Counted from the first letter of the stretch, positions 37,416-49,942 are shown. The stretch: 64,000 nt of DNA from Lepus europaeus (GCF_033115175.1 NC_084838.1:64138468-64202467), one strand, 5' to 3'. Notes: a model not told the origin generated them from the sequence alone. Translations and numbers: made by a program.

Positions 37416-38227
37416 TTACAGCTATAGAGATAGAAATGATTTGTAGAATGCTAATATAATACAAAAAATGAGGTCATTTTACATCTGTAGAGCAATTATT
37501 TCCTATTTTTTAAATTTTAATAGGAAGAAAGCTGCATCTTATCCTCCAATATTTTCTACTTTCAGAAATTTTAACAAATATGTGACATAGTACAATATAA
37601 GTATTGAATTAGATAATTAAATTTATAATGTTGTTGACCTGTATTACACGATTTGTACCACAGGTTCAGATAGAAACATAGATATAAGTGAAAATGAAAT
37701 GAATTTTTTTAAAAGTCTATATTTATGATCTATCAAAATTAATCTCAGAATCTTGATTGATTTTAGACACTATTCCCAAAGCTAAGTTAACTTTGGTTGA
37801 CCATGGCTAAAAAATGAAGAACTAGACATCTCACAATATTAATTTGTTGGGAAGTAACCTTCCCCTAACTCAATATCCTCCAGAAGTTCCTAATACATCA
37901 GACCTGCAGCTGAAAGAAACTGCCGGGGCTTTAGAAACCACTCTAAATTCACTATCAAAAGTATTAATGTGTTTTTTTTTTTCATACACAATCTCCAAGA
38001 CTACCTTCAGAGAATAGACTGTTGTTCATTACTCTTTCTTTGGGGATTTGCATTAAATTCTCCAAGTTTTTATTCTCATTACAGTCTTTTGATATCCCAT
38101 TTTCTTCTCCTTTATATATTCTTCTTATGGATAACAAAAAGTCATAACCTTACCTTGCAATTGTTTAGTCATTATTAACTTACCAAGGTATCTCTTAAGG
38201 TTTTATTGGTTTTTTTGTTGTTTTTGT
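37416..38227. other. AT-rich low-copy DNA
   Basis: Nothing recognised apart from a 69-codon hydrophobic frame (37969-38178) without support. Confidence 0.45.
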
Positions 38228-38575
38228 TATTAAAGATTTGCTTATTTATTTGAAAGGCAGAGTTACGCAGAGACAGAAAGAGACAGTCTAAGAAAGAGAG
38301 AGAGAGAGAGAGAGATCGTCCAACAGTTGGTTCACTCCCCAAATGGCCACAACGTCTGGGGCTGGACCAAATCAAAGCCAGGAGTCAGGAGCTTCTTCCA
38401 GATCTCCCAAGTGAGTGCAGGGGCCCAAACATTTGGGCCATCTCCCACATCTTTCCCAGGCACATTAGCAGGGAACTGGATTGGAAGTGGAGCAGCCAAT
38501 ACTAGAACCAGCACTAATACAAGAGGCTGGCACCACAGTTGGCAACTTTACCCCTGTGCCGCAATGCCAGCTCCC
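38228..38575 (-). mobile_element. CSINE
   Basis: Reverse element with (GA)n at 38295-38314 and GTGCCGCAATGCCAGCTCCC at the head side. Confidence 0.82.
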
Positions 38576-38674
38576 ATTCCAATATTTTATTCACTCTGAT
38601 TCCTCCCTTTCTCTTCTGAAAAACAACATATTTCAGTACCCTCATATGTATCTTCACAAATATGTTCTCAAGAT

Positions 38675-38800
38675 GTCAAGATTCATTCAGTCAACAGTGT
38701 TTGTTTTCATGTATTAAATCACTCCCTCTGTAAACATGTTAATAAAATGATAAAAGACCATCCTCAGGAGATTTTCAGTCCAGTAGAGAAAATAAAAAAT
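38675..38800 (-). mobile_element. L2-like fragment
   Basis: ATTCATTCAGTCAACAGTGT, then GGAGATTTTCAGTCCAGTAG follow reverse L2 3'-region order. Confidence 0.4.
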
Positions 38801-39522
38801 ATCAAATATTTATCTCCACACTTTAAGAACACAGTACCATGGACACTTAGTAGTTCAGCAACTATCCCCCACGTGTAATCTCCTCAAGTATAGAAGCTTA
38901 AGAACCTAAATATTCTCTTTATAAGGCTTCTTTAGACTTGGGAATGATTCTGATACAGCTGTCCATAGAAATGACATGATGTGTCCACAGAGAAAGCAGA
39001 GAATTTCTAGGAAAAGGCCTAATTTACCATAAGAAAAATAGATCTACCTGGCTCCATGCCTCCCCCTGTCATTTTTTTCTCTATAATTGGAGTTTAGAAG
39101 TCCTCTATTAATCTGAAAGAAAGCCAAAAGTATTATATAGATGTCTGTCCAAGATGTTCATCAGATTGGGCTACAGAAAATGTGACCAGCAGAATTAGCT
39201 ATTTCAGAAAAAATTATCCTCTCATTTCTTATGTCATCATGTGTCACATTTTGTAATTTGTTACTTCCAACTTGTACACAGAGAAAATTCCTAACATTTA
39301 TATTTTATATTGGAGAAGATAACGTTTTACATAATTTTATTTTAAGTTCATATTCCTGAAATCTGCTTATTCATTGTGTAAAATAATCCTGTACTTAAAG
39401 AGAATATAAATTTCTATTCAACTAGTATGTCTTATAGATATGCTATATATCACATATCTTCAATTTTAATGTAGTTATTTTTTAAAGGGCTATGCTTAGT
39501 GCTCAAATGAAAAACTGAGAAT
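38801..39522. other. low-copy DNA
   Basis: Nothing recognised. Confidence 0.5.
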
Positions 39523-39534
39523 ATGATCATATAT

Positions 39535-39866
39535 ATAATTTTTTTTTTGACAGGCAGAGTTAGACAGTGAGAGAGAGAGACAGAGAGAAAAGTCCTCCTT
39601 TTCCATTGGTTCACCCCACAAATGGCCGCTGAGGCCGGTGCACCACGCTGATCCAAAGCCAGGAGCCAGGTGCTTCCTCCTGGTCTCCCATGCAGGCGCA
39701 GGGCCCAAGCACCTGGGCCATCCTCCACTGCCTTCCCAGGCCACAGCAGAGAGCTGGACAGGAAGAGGAGCAACTAGGACAGAATCCATCACCTCAACCA
39801 GGACTAGAACCCGGAGTGCTGGCGCCACAGGCGGAGGATTAGCCAAGTGAGCCACAGCTCTGGCCA
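39535..39866 (-). mobile_element. young-type CSINE with target duplication
   Basis: TTTGACAGGCAGAGTTAGAC tail side. ATGATCATATAT copies at 39523-39534 and 39867-39878. Confidence 0.9.
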
Positions 39867-39911
39867 ATGATCATATATTTAACATATTAATGATACTAAA
39901 ATGATTCTTCA

Positions 39912-40240
39912 GGCCAGTGCTGTGGCGTAGTATAAAGCTGCCACCTGCAGTGCCGGCATCCTACATGGGCACCGGCTCCAGTCCCGGCTGCTTCATTTTC
40001 CATCCAGCTCTCTGTTATGGCCTGAGACAGCAATGGGGGATCACCCTATATCTTGGGCCCGGCACCTGCGTGGGAGACCTGGAAGAAGCTCCTGGCTCCT
40101 ATTTCAGATCCGCTCATCTCTAGCCATTGCAGCCATCTGGGGAGTGAACCAGCGGATGGAAGACCTTTCTCTCTCTCCCTCTCGCTGCCTCTGACTCTCT
40201 AACTCTGCCTTTCAAATAAATAAATAAATCTTTAAAAAAA
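39912..40240 (+). mobile_element. CSINE with target duplication
   Basis: GGCCAGTGCTGTGGCGTAG head and AAATAAATAAATAAATC tail. AAAATGATTCTT before and AAAATAATTCTT after. Confidence 0.88.
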
Positions 40241-40245
40241 TAAAA

Positions 40246-40989
40246 TAAAATAATTCTTAGTTCACAAGATAAAATTTACTTTTCCTTTAAGTATCTTTTT
40301 AAAATGATCACTTACTTGAATCTATTTAGATACTGATTTTGTGGCGTAGAATTTTTTTTTTATTTTTTATTTAAGTAAACAATACAAGTTGCATGATTCC
40401 TGGGAAATCTTGTAAGTAAACAAGTACTATAGGCTGAAAGCCCTATAACACTGAAGATAATCTGATTCTGTTATGGTGCTAGATAAAGAGTCATTTTTTT
40501 AAACAGAGGACAACTCAAAATTATGGATTATACATGTCAAGTGAAGTAATTATTTTCATTAGTTAATTGACTTTAAGGAAAATATCATACTAAAGTCTTT
40601 ATACTTACAAATGAAAAAAGTTTTTTTTTTTTTTCTGCACCACGTGAAAGCAAACTCTGAATATTTTAATTTGGATTTTCAATTACGTACTTTTTCAAGT
40701 TATATTTTTCATTGTTTTATAAAAGATTTTTGTAAATTTTGGAAATCAGAACACAAATGACCACTGCAAAGAAATAACTGATCCTCTATTCTATATATAG
40801 ATATGCAAAGTACTCCCCACAGGGGACAGGAGCACACATTTGGAAGAGCTGATTCTTGAAAGTCAAAGACACTAGCTACTGAATTAAAATTCCTGGGAAA
40901 AAAAGGGTGAAAAAAAAAAAGGGTGTATTATCCAACTTGTAAAGATAACACATCTAAGGGCACTGTTGTGACATTCGTTTAAACACCCA
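40246..40989. other. AT-rich low-copy DNA
   Basis: Nothing recognised. Confidence 0.5.
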
Positions 40990-41258
40990 TATCCAGAGCT
41001 GCTGTTGTGGCATAGCAAGTAAAGCTGCTCCTGCAATGCTGGCAACAGAGGGAAAGGGAACAGAGGATGAACTAAGTGTTTGAACTCCTGCCACCCACAT
41101 AGGAGACCAGGTGAATGTCCTGGCTCCTGGTTTCACTCTGCCCCAGCACTGGCGTATGCTGCCATGTGGAGAGTGAACCAGCGGATGGAAGATCTCTCCC
41201 TCTGTCCCTCCCCTCTCTGTATCTCTGACTTTCAAATCAATAAATAAATCTTTTTTTA
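40990..41258 (+). mobile_element. CSINE with internal deletion
   Basis: GAGCTGCTGTTGTGGCATAG head joined directly to the GGGAACAGAGGATGAAC region (about 60 bases missing). The AATAAATAAATC tail is interrupted by the next element. Confidence 0.8.
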
Positions 41259-41588
41259 AAGATTGTTTTTATTTATTTATTTGAAAGGTAGAGTTACAGA
41301 CAGTGAGAGGAAGAGAGAGAGAGACAAAGGTCTTCCTTCCATTGGTTCACTCCCCAAATGGCTGCAACGGCCAGAGCTGCGCTGATCTGAAGCCAGGAGC
41401 CAGGAGCCTCCTCCTGATCTCCCATGTGGGTACACGGGCCCAAGGACTTGGGTCATCTTCTACTGCTTTCCCAGGCCATAGCAGAGAGCTGGATTAGAAA
41501 AGGAGCAGGCAGGACTAGAATCGACACCCATATGGGATGTTGGTGCCACAGGTGGAGGATTAACCCACTGCACCACATAGCTGGCCCC
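41259..41588 (-). mobile_element. CSINE inserted into the tail of the preceding CSINE
   Basis: Low-divergence reverse element. An AATAAATCTT target copy precedes it and recurs at about 41592, after which the host tail continues as an A run. Confidence 0.88.
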
Positions 41589-41639
41589 ATTAAATAAATC
41601 TTAAAAAAAAAGAAAATCCTACTTCAGCTTGCCTTCAGA

Positions 41640-41893
41640 GTTCCTAGGTTTAAAGCCATTTCCGACTCCTGACTCCAGCTTCCTGCTAATGGAGATCCTG
41701 CAAGGTAGTGGGATAGCTCAAGTAATTAGATTTCTACCACCCAAGTGGGAGACTAGGATTGAGTTCCTGGCTCCAAACTTGGGCCCAGCCCAGTGCTGGG
41801 CAATAAGATCATGTAGGAAATACCCAGTGGAATGGGTGCTCTATCATTCTTTCTCTCTCTCTCTCCTCCTTACACTCTCAAATAAATAAATGC
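41640..41893 (+). mobile_element. older CSINE, 5'-truncated
   Basis: ACTCCTGACTCCAGCTTCCT, GGTAGTGGGATAGCTCAAGT and a CAAATAAATAAATG tail. Confidence 0.7.
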
Positions 41894-43742
41894 TATTTAG
41901 AAAATAGTTATTTTATCATATCCATATGCCTAAATATTTACTCTTTAAAATTTAATCAATTTGCAAAATATTTAAGTGTCAAAGGTCAAATTAAAGAATG
42001 CATTTCTCCAATAAACTTCTGCAAATGGTCCTCTACTCTAGTGGATGATACAAACTATTCATACCACCTGTCCGTGTGGGATCATATCACCAACTGAACA
42101 ATCCAAGTGTATGCTTTACTAGTTAATTCACACTAATGATGCCCCATGCAGTTTTCTAAACTGTTCATATGATTCCTCAAACTCCTCTGAGTGTCTATGT
42201 GTGTCAAAAAGTTGGAAGGACACTGGGAAACTGAATACCACTGAGTTGCTTGACTGAATACTGAGGGATAAATCATGTGATTTCAGCATCTTCTGAACTT
42301 ATTTAAGTGAGGGAACTGAGTAAATTTTGTTCACTCTGCTTATAGTGAAAAGGCTGTCAATTTAATTCAAATGTTTTCAAGCTCAATGGACTTCCTATCT
42401 GATTGACCCATGACACTCAATGATTGACAAGTAATCCACTGTCACAGTTTACCTTAGAAAAAATCCAGACCTTATCACTCATTTCTGTATTTATTTTTCC
42501 TTTATTGGGGTTTACATTTGAAGTACCCTCAGAGCCCTTGATATCTTATCTCTTCCTTGGACTGCCAGCAATTCAGTTGCAAAATGCTTTCTCTCCCAAA
42601 CTTTTCTTTTTTAAAAGTCTCACTCCCAGACTAAGCTGCATCAATGCCTTTTTTTTCCTGACACTTCTAGCCAGGGGTGAGATCCATGGGTGACACAAAT
42701 GGAGTAGTCTGTCTGCAGTAGAAGCAGTCTGTATTTCCTATTTCTCTTCTAATTCCTTTTCATCTTGGTCATGCAGTAAAGGATTTTCAGACAAGCAATT
42801 TTTGTGTGTGTGACTGACACAGAGTTAACTTGGGAGTCTTGGGATACAGACTTGGCAAAGGGCTCAAGGTTCAGACTATTAATATTTCTCCATAGGTTTG
42901 GGGATGTAAAAGCTGTGTGACCTTACTCAAGTAGCCAGGTTATCATTTCAACAGCTCCTAAAGTGTCTAATTTTCTTGTTTCCTCACAATCTCAAGAATC
43001 AGCAATAATGTTCCTATAATGACTCCTCTGTGGAATAGAGCCAATAAATATTTACAGGTTGGTAGATCCTTAGCTGTTATTCAGTTGGGTACTCTTTCAT
43101 CTCTTTTCTTCAGAGTTCTTATGTTTTGTTGAGAATACTCTTGGGACTCATTTTGTACAGGGGAGAGAACCAACATTAAGAGCCTAAGATGGAGAGCATA
43201 TCTCGCTTCTACAGGGGTAACTCCATTGTTTCTGATATGGGAGTTCTTCAAATTTTATGCACTTCAATTTTAGTAATTAATTACTCAGAAATCCCTTCTT
43301 GTTGCCTATTTCTCTATGAACTTCCACAATACAACATAATAATAACAAATATTGTTCCCCTGAGTCTCTCTGTCTAAAATTACAGCACATCAGAATACAT
43401 TTCATCCCTTATTTGTTTCAAACTTAGGGAAAGGCACCACCCTTCTCTAAAACCGTCTTTGTGGGGCTAACACAGTGGAATTCAAAACATGAAACCCTGG
43501 TGTCTGTGCATCCCCTGCAAAGCCATCTCTGGGAGTTGCCAACCTCACAGTGAGTCAGTGCCATTCTGTGCCTTATTGGATGAAAGGACCCTGGTGTGCC
43601 AATACAACAGAACTGGGACCTTTGACATGATAATGAAAACAAGCATATTATACTCTCCATCCATATAAAGGATCCTATTTCCTTAACTGTGCTGTTCGAG
43701 GAGTCCCTAGACAGACTTTACTTTGAGAAATTTTAGTGAAAT
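41894..43742. other. 1.8 kb low-copy stretch
   Basis: Somewhat less AT-rich after 42700. Open frames at 42424-42693 (+) and 43424-43660 (-) have no recognisable family. Confidence 0.45.
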
Positions 43743-43754
43743 AACTACATCTGT

Positions 43755-44103
43755 TTTTTTTTTTTTTGTTTTTTGTTTTTTTTTTTTTTTACAGGCAGAG
43801 TTAGTGAGAGCGAGAGGTAGAGAGAAAGGAGAAAGGTCTTCCTTCCGTTGGTTTATCTCCCAAATGGCCGCTACGGCCGGTGCGCTGCGCCTATCCAAAT
43901 CCAGGAGCCAGATGCTTCCTCCTGGTCTCCCATGCAGGCGCAGGGCCCAAGCACTTGGGCCATCCTCCATTGCACTCCCGGGCCACAGCAGAGAGCTGGA
44001 CTGGATGAGGAGCAACCAGGACAGAATCCGGTGCCCCGACTGGGACTAGAACCCGGGGTGCCGGCGCCACAGGTGGAGGATTAGCCTATTGAGCCTCAGC
44101 ACC
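43755..44103 (-). mobile_element. young CSINE with exact target duplication
   Basis: Long T run, ACAGGCAGAGTTAGTGAGAG, body to TTAGCCTATTGAGCCTCAGC. AACTACATCTGT is exact at 43743-43754 and 44104-44115. Confidence 0.93.
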
Positions 44104-44232
44104 AACTACATCTGTATTTCTAGCACCTCCATTCCCTCATAACTAAGCACACATTGGTAAAGATTTGGCAAGAAGTAATGGGATAATTAACAGCATTGTT
44201 CAATTGCCTGCTCCTCTTCTCTCTCTTGACAG

Positions 44233-44345
44233 ACTTTGATACATTGTTTTCTCAGCCTTCTGTGTGCCTGGACCCCTTCTTGCCTGGTGATGACTTTTCC
44301 AGAGGCTCCACAATCCCCATAAAAATAGATCGTAGCCAGGCTTAA
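44233..44345 (+). other. exon-like segment ending in a stop codon
   Basis: A strong acceptor (CTTCTCTCTCTTGACAG) is followed by 36 open codons and TAA at 44343-44345. The composition is protein-like (CLDPFLPGDDFSRG) but the product is unrecognised. It lies just upstream of another exon-like segment, yet its stop codon rules out simple joining of the two. Confidence 0.15.
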
Positions 44346-44487
44346 TCCTCATATCTTTTAGTGGGACTCCTTTTGTGTGCATCTGGGGTAAGCAAAGCTC
44401 AGGTCAAGTTGACACCAAGGTGTTGAGATCTAGAAGTGTGTTGAGGGGAGGGGGGAGATTATGACTTACCCAATGTTTGTTCCACAG

Positions 44488-44628
44488 CAAAAAAGAAAAG
44501 GAAAAAAATCCACTGATTCACAATTCACTGTAGTACACGACTTCTCAGAAACACTTAGACAATATTTCCAGAAAAGACCCAAAGTATTGTCCACCAAATT
44601 ATATCAAACTAATTTGAAAGTAGAATCG
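44488..44628 (+). other. exon-like segment, 47 codons, phase 0-0
   Basis: TTTGTTCCACAG precedes an open 141-base stretch that ends at a donor-like site (TCG then GTAAGA). The length is an exact multiple of three and the reading is lysine-rich at its start. The pyrimidine tract is weak and no partner exon was established. Chance is a real possibility. Confidence 0.15.
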
Positions 44629-45657
44629 GTAAGAAATAGATGTTAGAAGAAGAGTTTCTCTTCAGTTTTGCCTAATGTTCCTTTCCAGTTCCAGGATGTC
44701 ACCCTGTAAACTCATTCATTTACGTGTCAATTCCTCAGGCTTCCTTTGGCTGTGACGGCTTCTCAGACTTTCCGTTTATCATGACTCAGAATTTTTTCAG
44801 AGAGCTTGTGAGGTATATTATAGAATGCAGTCTCATGTTTTTCTCATGATTAGACTAGGGTTATGAGTTGTGAGGAGGCAGTTGATGAGGCAAAGTGTCA
44901 TTTTTATCATATCATAGTGAAAATATATACTATCAACATGATTTATGAATGCTGGGGTTGACCCTAATCACTCTCTACAGCAGTGTTTGTAAGTTTCTTT
45001 ACTGCAAAGTAACTCCCCACCACCATTTCCACACTTTTTTCTTTGGAAGGAAGTCACTATGCACACATCACACATGAGTAGATATGTGAGGAGAAATGTT
45101 CCCTTTCTTTAGGAAGATAATGTATATACATTATATAGAATTATTCTGTATGGAAAATGTATTTCTTCTCACCAAATCTATTAAGTTATTAAAAATTTAT
45201 TTAATCAATTTGAAATCACGAGCACTTAATTTATCCTTTGCATTACTGATCCAATTCTACTTTGTTTTATTGTTCTATTTGCCCCAGCTATGTCCATGAA
45301 GAACTGTTTCCGTTAGCTCATGTGCTCTTTGACAAACCCTAATAATACATTCCTATTATGGCTTTCATTTTAACAATTTAGTATTTTTTGGCACATCAAG
45401 AGTCTCTAGAATCCTTTATTTCCTTCCCCACTCTAAGAATCAGCTATTATTCCCAGGAATCCTGGTTCCTTTTGTTGGACATTGATATTTGTACCTGAAA
45501 TGTGGGTCCTGGGTGTACACATTTTACTGCTAAATATTTTCAAATTTAGGTATACTAGAAGTATTCAAAAATTCTTGGAAATTTTGTATGGGTATTATGA
45601 AAAAACAGTTCATAAACAGATTTTTGGCAACAAAATATATTTATATTTTAATTTCAG
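44629..45657. other. low-copy DNA
   Basis: Nothing recognised. Confidence 0.5.
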
Positions 45658-45670
45658 CTTTCAACAGTTT

Positions 45671-46019
45671 TTTTTTTTTTTTTTTTTTTTTTTTTGGACA
45701 GGCAGAGTGGATAGTGAGAGAGAGAGATAGAGAGAAAGGTCTTCCTTTTGGCCGTTGGTTCACCCTCCAGTAGCCACCACGTGCGGCCGGCACATCTCGT
45801 TGATCCGAAGCCAGGAGCCAGGCACTTCTCCTGGTCTCCCATGCGGGTGCAGGGCCCAAGGACTTGGGCCATCCTCCTCTGCCTTCCCGGGCCACAGCAG
45901 AGAGCTGGCCTGGAAGAGGGGCAACCGGGAGAGAATCCGACGCCCCAACCGGGACTAGAACTCGGTGTGCCAGCGCTGCAAGGCGGAGGATTAGCCTGTT
46001 AAGCTACGGCGCCGGCCAA
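45671..46019 (-). mobile_element. young CSINE with long A tail
   Basis: T run of about 30 at 45668-45697, GGACAGGCAGAGTGGATAG, head complement GCTACGGCGCCGGCC. CTTTCAACAGTTTT at 45658 and again at 46020. Confidence 0.93.
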
Positions 46020-46034
46020 CTTTCAACAGTTTTT

Positions 46035-46362
46035 TAAAAGATTTGTTTATCTATTTGAAAGTCAGAGTTGAGAGAGAGAAAGAGATTGATTTTCCATCTG
46101 CTTGTTCACTCCTCAAATTCACTCTCCAAATGGTTACAACTGCCACAGCTGAGAAGATCCAAAGCCAGGATCCAGGAGCTTCATCCATGTCCCCCATGTG
46201 GGTGCAGGGTCCCAAATAATTGGACCATTTTCCAACTGCTTTGCCAGGCACATTAGCTGGGAGCTGGATCAGAAGTGGAGCAGCCAAGACTTGAATCAGC
46301 ATCCATATGGGATCCCAGAATCACAGGTGGCAGCTCTACCTTCTATGCCACAGCACCAGCCC
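46035..46362 (-). mobile_element. older CSINE at the same target site
   Basis: It follows the second target copy directly. A third, diverged copy (CTCAACAAATTTTTT) is at 46363-46377. Confidence 0.85.
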
Positions 46363-46377
46363 CTCAACAAATTTTTT

Positions 46378-47274
46378 GAGGTATGCTTATATATAGATTA
46401 ACTTGAAAGTAAAAATTCAAATCATAGTTATATTGAATTACAAAATCTGGAAAAGTTTCCAGTCTACTTTCTCAACTCCATTTCTATGTGATAAACTCTG
46501 AAATTCACCATTAACTTCTTCAGTTTGTTTCAATATATTTTTGTACAAAGTAGCATTTTTTTGAAGTAAAGATATATCCAAGCATGGTAGTCTTTATCTG
46601 ATATCTTAGTATAGCTGTTAATACTGAACACTAACTGCGTAGATATGAAGGTTAATTGATTCTTTGGAGCATTATTAGACAAGTGAAAACTTGGGTTTTG
46701 ACCCTTACATTTTGTGCCTTTACCTCTGCTTTAAAGGTTTCTAGAATCTATATCATTGAAAGATATTGTGAAGATTAAACTAAATAGATATTCTAGTGCT
46801 ATAATATCAAATAAATATTACCCAATTCATATTCCTCAGTGATGGGTATTTTGACAGTGTTGATCACAAAAGATTCTTTGGGTTTATAGAGGATTTTCCA
46901 AATTAAAAATATTGACTGTGATATCCAAAATATTTTTGAAATTTTCTAGAATCCGGAGGTATCCTTGAGAGTTAAAAGCAGGAGGAAGCAGATTAAAGAA
47001 AAAAAGGAAAAATTAGATTGAATGCTGATGTGCAGTTGAGTCAAGCCAGAGAAACTGAAAATTGACCAGTGAATGATTCACTCCTTCAAGGGACAACGAC
47101 AGACAGTACACTGTGTGGTTCAGGCTATAATCTAAGCCCTGAGAAAGTGGTGTTCCCTGAGGCTAGAAATAGGCTTCTAGCTAGCCTACAGATGTTTTTT
47201 TTTTTCTGTTAAGGGGAAGTTACAATTTCACCGTTCTGTATTTTTATCACAATTAATTCCAACATATGAACACA
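46378..47274. other. AT-rich low-copy DNA
   Basis: Nothing recognised. Confidence 0.5.
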
Positions 47275-47505
47275 ATTGTTATGCACTTAACATATGGAAG
47301 ACACTTTTTAAACCCCCTCTATTAGATAACCTAGTTCTCACAACAATTTCGGATGTAGGTGTCATTATCATCTCAATTCTCTCAGTAAGTGAACTGAATC
47401 ACAGAGCGGGTAATCGACTTTCCTGAGGTCTCACAGCTAATAAATGAAACAGTCGATATTCAAATTCAGAAAGCTAACACTAGAACTCTGATCCACTGCC
47501 CTGTG
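47275..47505 (-). mobile_element. MIR SINE
   Basis: TTCTCACAACAATTTCGGATG, TCATTATCATCTC, GGTCTCACAGCTAATAAATG and CTCTGATCCACTGCCCTGT are in reverse MIR order. Confidence 0.75.
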
Positions 47506-48353
47506 AAGCAAAGTTTAAGACAAATAAAAATGTTTTTTACTAGCTCGCTGCTATCATCATTTTCCCCTAAGTCTTCACTGAGAATTGGCACTTTTCCAAT
47601 ACCTTTTTCTTGGCATAAGGATTCTGTTCCAAATCCACAGGACATGAGTCATGCAAGAAAGAAATCTGAACCAAAGTGGGCTGCAATTTTGTGCTTAGTT
47701 AGGTCATAGATAACTTTTTTCTTGATTATTGAATATACAAAAGTCAATATATTAAAAGGCATGTTTATACTTAAATTATGTAGAATACGCCTTTATACAC
47801 CCATGCCATATCACATCTAGTCTGCAAAGAACACATCACAGTTAATGTTGTGTACAAGTTTTATAGCCAAGGTAATATTAGTAGGCTACTATAATAGTAC
47901 TTGACAATGAAAATGTTCTGTAAGATAGAGAAAGAGCCAGGAAAATATGACCCAATAAATACTTAATAAATCTATGAATTCATTTCATAAATCGATTTCA
48001 AATTTTTAGAAAGGAAAATATTAGTCTTAATCTTTTTACACAGGTTGTAAAATATATGTTTTGAGATATTCACTCATTTGATTCTTATTTAGTTTAGTGT
48101 CACAAAATGAAATCTTTGCTGGTTGATAGAATCACTCAGGTGAAAACTCAATGAGAACATGCTTAAAATAATAAGTCTAGTCTCTAACTTCTTGTAAATA
48201 TCATTAATCTACTTCATGTATGTACTCACTTCAGATACTTTAGGCCAAAATGATCAGCATTGATTTGGTTATTTCCATTGATTTATAATCTAGAGCTTTA
48301 CATTGTTTATATATAACCTTTAACTGAAATGAAAACTCATGCCAATATATAAG

Positions 48354-48384
<31 letters not shown>

Positions 48385-48849
48385 TGCTTTTATTTGTTTG
48401 TTTTGGTCTTGTTTATAATTCAAGTTTAATCACAATTAATTTATTGTATTACCCATGAGTCTTTTTGGCCTGCTTAGAATTTTATAGTAAAATGTTTTTG
48501 TAATAATTTAAATATATTAAAATATACCAATACAATTTGATTTTTATGTATAAAATACAGAAATAAGTGATGTTTTCAAGCTTCATCTAAATGCAGGGAG
48601 CAGACACGAGAAATTATAGAGACATTTATAGGAATTAAATATAACAGAGTTTCTCATTTGGCATTTTTATTTCTAGTTCACATTTGTAATTACATTACAG
48701 TACAAATGTAATTTTGAATCTTTCTTATTCTAGTCTCCTTTGCAGTACCATGATTTATCCAAGTGCTGGTATTTTCAGTTTTAACTTGTTAAGTATAGGA
48801 AAGAATGTGAACTCGTTGATGCTCTTAAACTAAAAGAGGCAGTATGTTA
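47506..48849. other. AT-rich low-copy DNA
   Basis: Contains a 68-codon plus frame (47503-47709) without support and the TA microsatellite at 48353. Confidence 0.45.
48353..48381. repeat. (TA)n microsatellite
   Basis: About 14 perfect TA units. Confidence 0.95.
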
Positions 48850-49060
48850 TAACTAAATACTAGCATAGAGAACTTCAGCAGAAGAGGAATCAGATTTCAC
48901 CTCTGCTGTCTACTCATTGCATGATCTTGAGTAAGGTACTTAACCCCTTTCAGACAAAGGCTGCTCATCTGTAGAAGGGAGGTCAATTACACCTGTTTTA
49001 TATGATGATTGTGAGGATGAAACGCAATGAGATAATGGTTGACTTGCATAGAGTAGGTTG
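48850..49060 (+). mobile_element. MIR SINE
   Basis: GCATGATCTTGAGTAAGGTA, CTTAACCCCTTTCAGAC, CTCATCTGTAGAAGGGAGG and TGTGAGGATGAAACGCAATG reproduce the MIR core order. Confidence 0.75.
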
Positions 49061-49507
49061 CTGCCTCTGCATGAAAACTGGGCTGTAGTAAGCTACTCGT
49101 CCCTTCAAAGTATATCATATATTCATAAGCAGATCTATAATTAATAAATAAATACACGTCCTGGAAATGTAATGCCTTTAACAAGAATGTAACAAAAACC
49201 CTTTCCATATTCCAAGAACATCAAGGCCATGGAGATTTGGAAGTCAGTGAAATTTTAAGTCAAGCTAGCAGCATGTAGGAAAATCAGGCTTGAGCCCAGC
49301 TGTGTTTGTGTATATATATATAAATCACACATATGAGCATCTCTGCCTCTGTAGAACTTAATTAAGAGAGGAATGTGATTCACTTTGTCAGTTTCAGTTT
49401 CAAGGTGTTTTTTGCAGTTAGAAGTGTTAGATTAGTTTAAAAGTTGCATGTAGTCCTTGGTGGTGAGACAGAGAAGTAAAAATCTGGGTTAAGGCATTGT
49501 TGCAGTT
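49061..49507. other. low-copy DNA
   Basis: Nothing recognised. Confidence 0.5.
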
Positions 49508-49942
49508 TGTATTATAGTTTGGGTGTCTTCCAAAGGCTCATTTGTTGGGAGCTTGGTCCCTAAAGTCTTATGCTACTGATTATTAGATTCATATTAATGA
49601 TTAATGGATTATGGATGGATATTTGGTCTGATTAGGGCATCTATTGGATGGGGCAGTGGGAGAGGTCTTTAGGTCCCTAGGGGAGAGCCCTTGGAAGGTA
49701 GTTTTTTTCTAGGAGAGTTGATTATTTAAGTTTATTACAACCTAGTGCTTGCTTTACTTTAGGAGCTTCACTTTATTCCTCTGCTCATGATCTCCCATTG
49801 GCACCCTCCATCAGATGCCAGACTAATGGGAATGCCCAGTCTCAACTGTGAGCCTCTAAATTGTGAGCCAAAATAAGTCTTCTTCAGTCACAAGTAACTT
49901 GTCTCAGGTATTTACTTAAAGTAACAAAAAGCTATCAAATGC
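49508..49942 (+). mobile_element. MaLR/MLT1-type LTR
   Basis: ATAGTTTGGGTGTCTTCCAA, TCATTTGTTGGGAGCTTGGT, TTGTGAGCCAAAATAAGTCT and GTCTCAGGTATTTACTTAAA follow the order of an ancient solo MaLR LTR. Confidence 0.6.

Noticed and set aside
39450..39867. 107- and 123-codon minus-strand frames
   Set aside because: They lie almost wholly within a young CSINE, whose GC-rich body is open in several frames. There is no gene context.
43707..44084. Overlapping frames up to 108 codons
   Set aside because: All are inside the CSINE at 43755-44103 and its T run.
47503..47709. 68-codon frame next to a MIR
   Set aside because: Its start lies in the MIR flank, and there are no splice or start signals.
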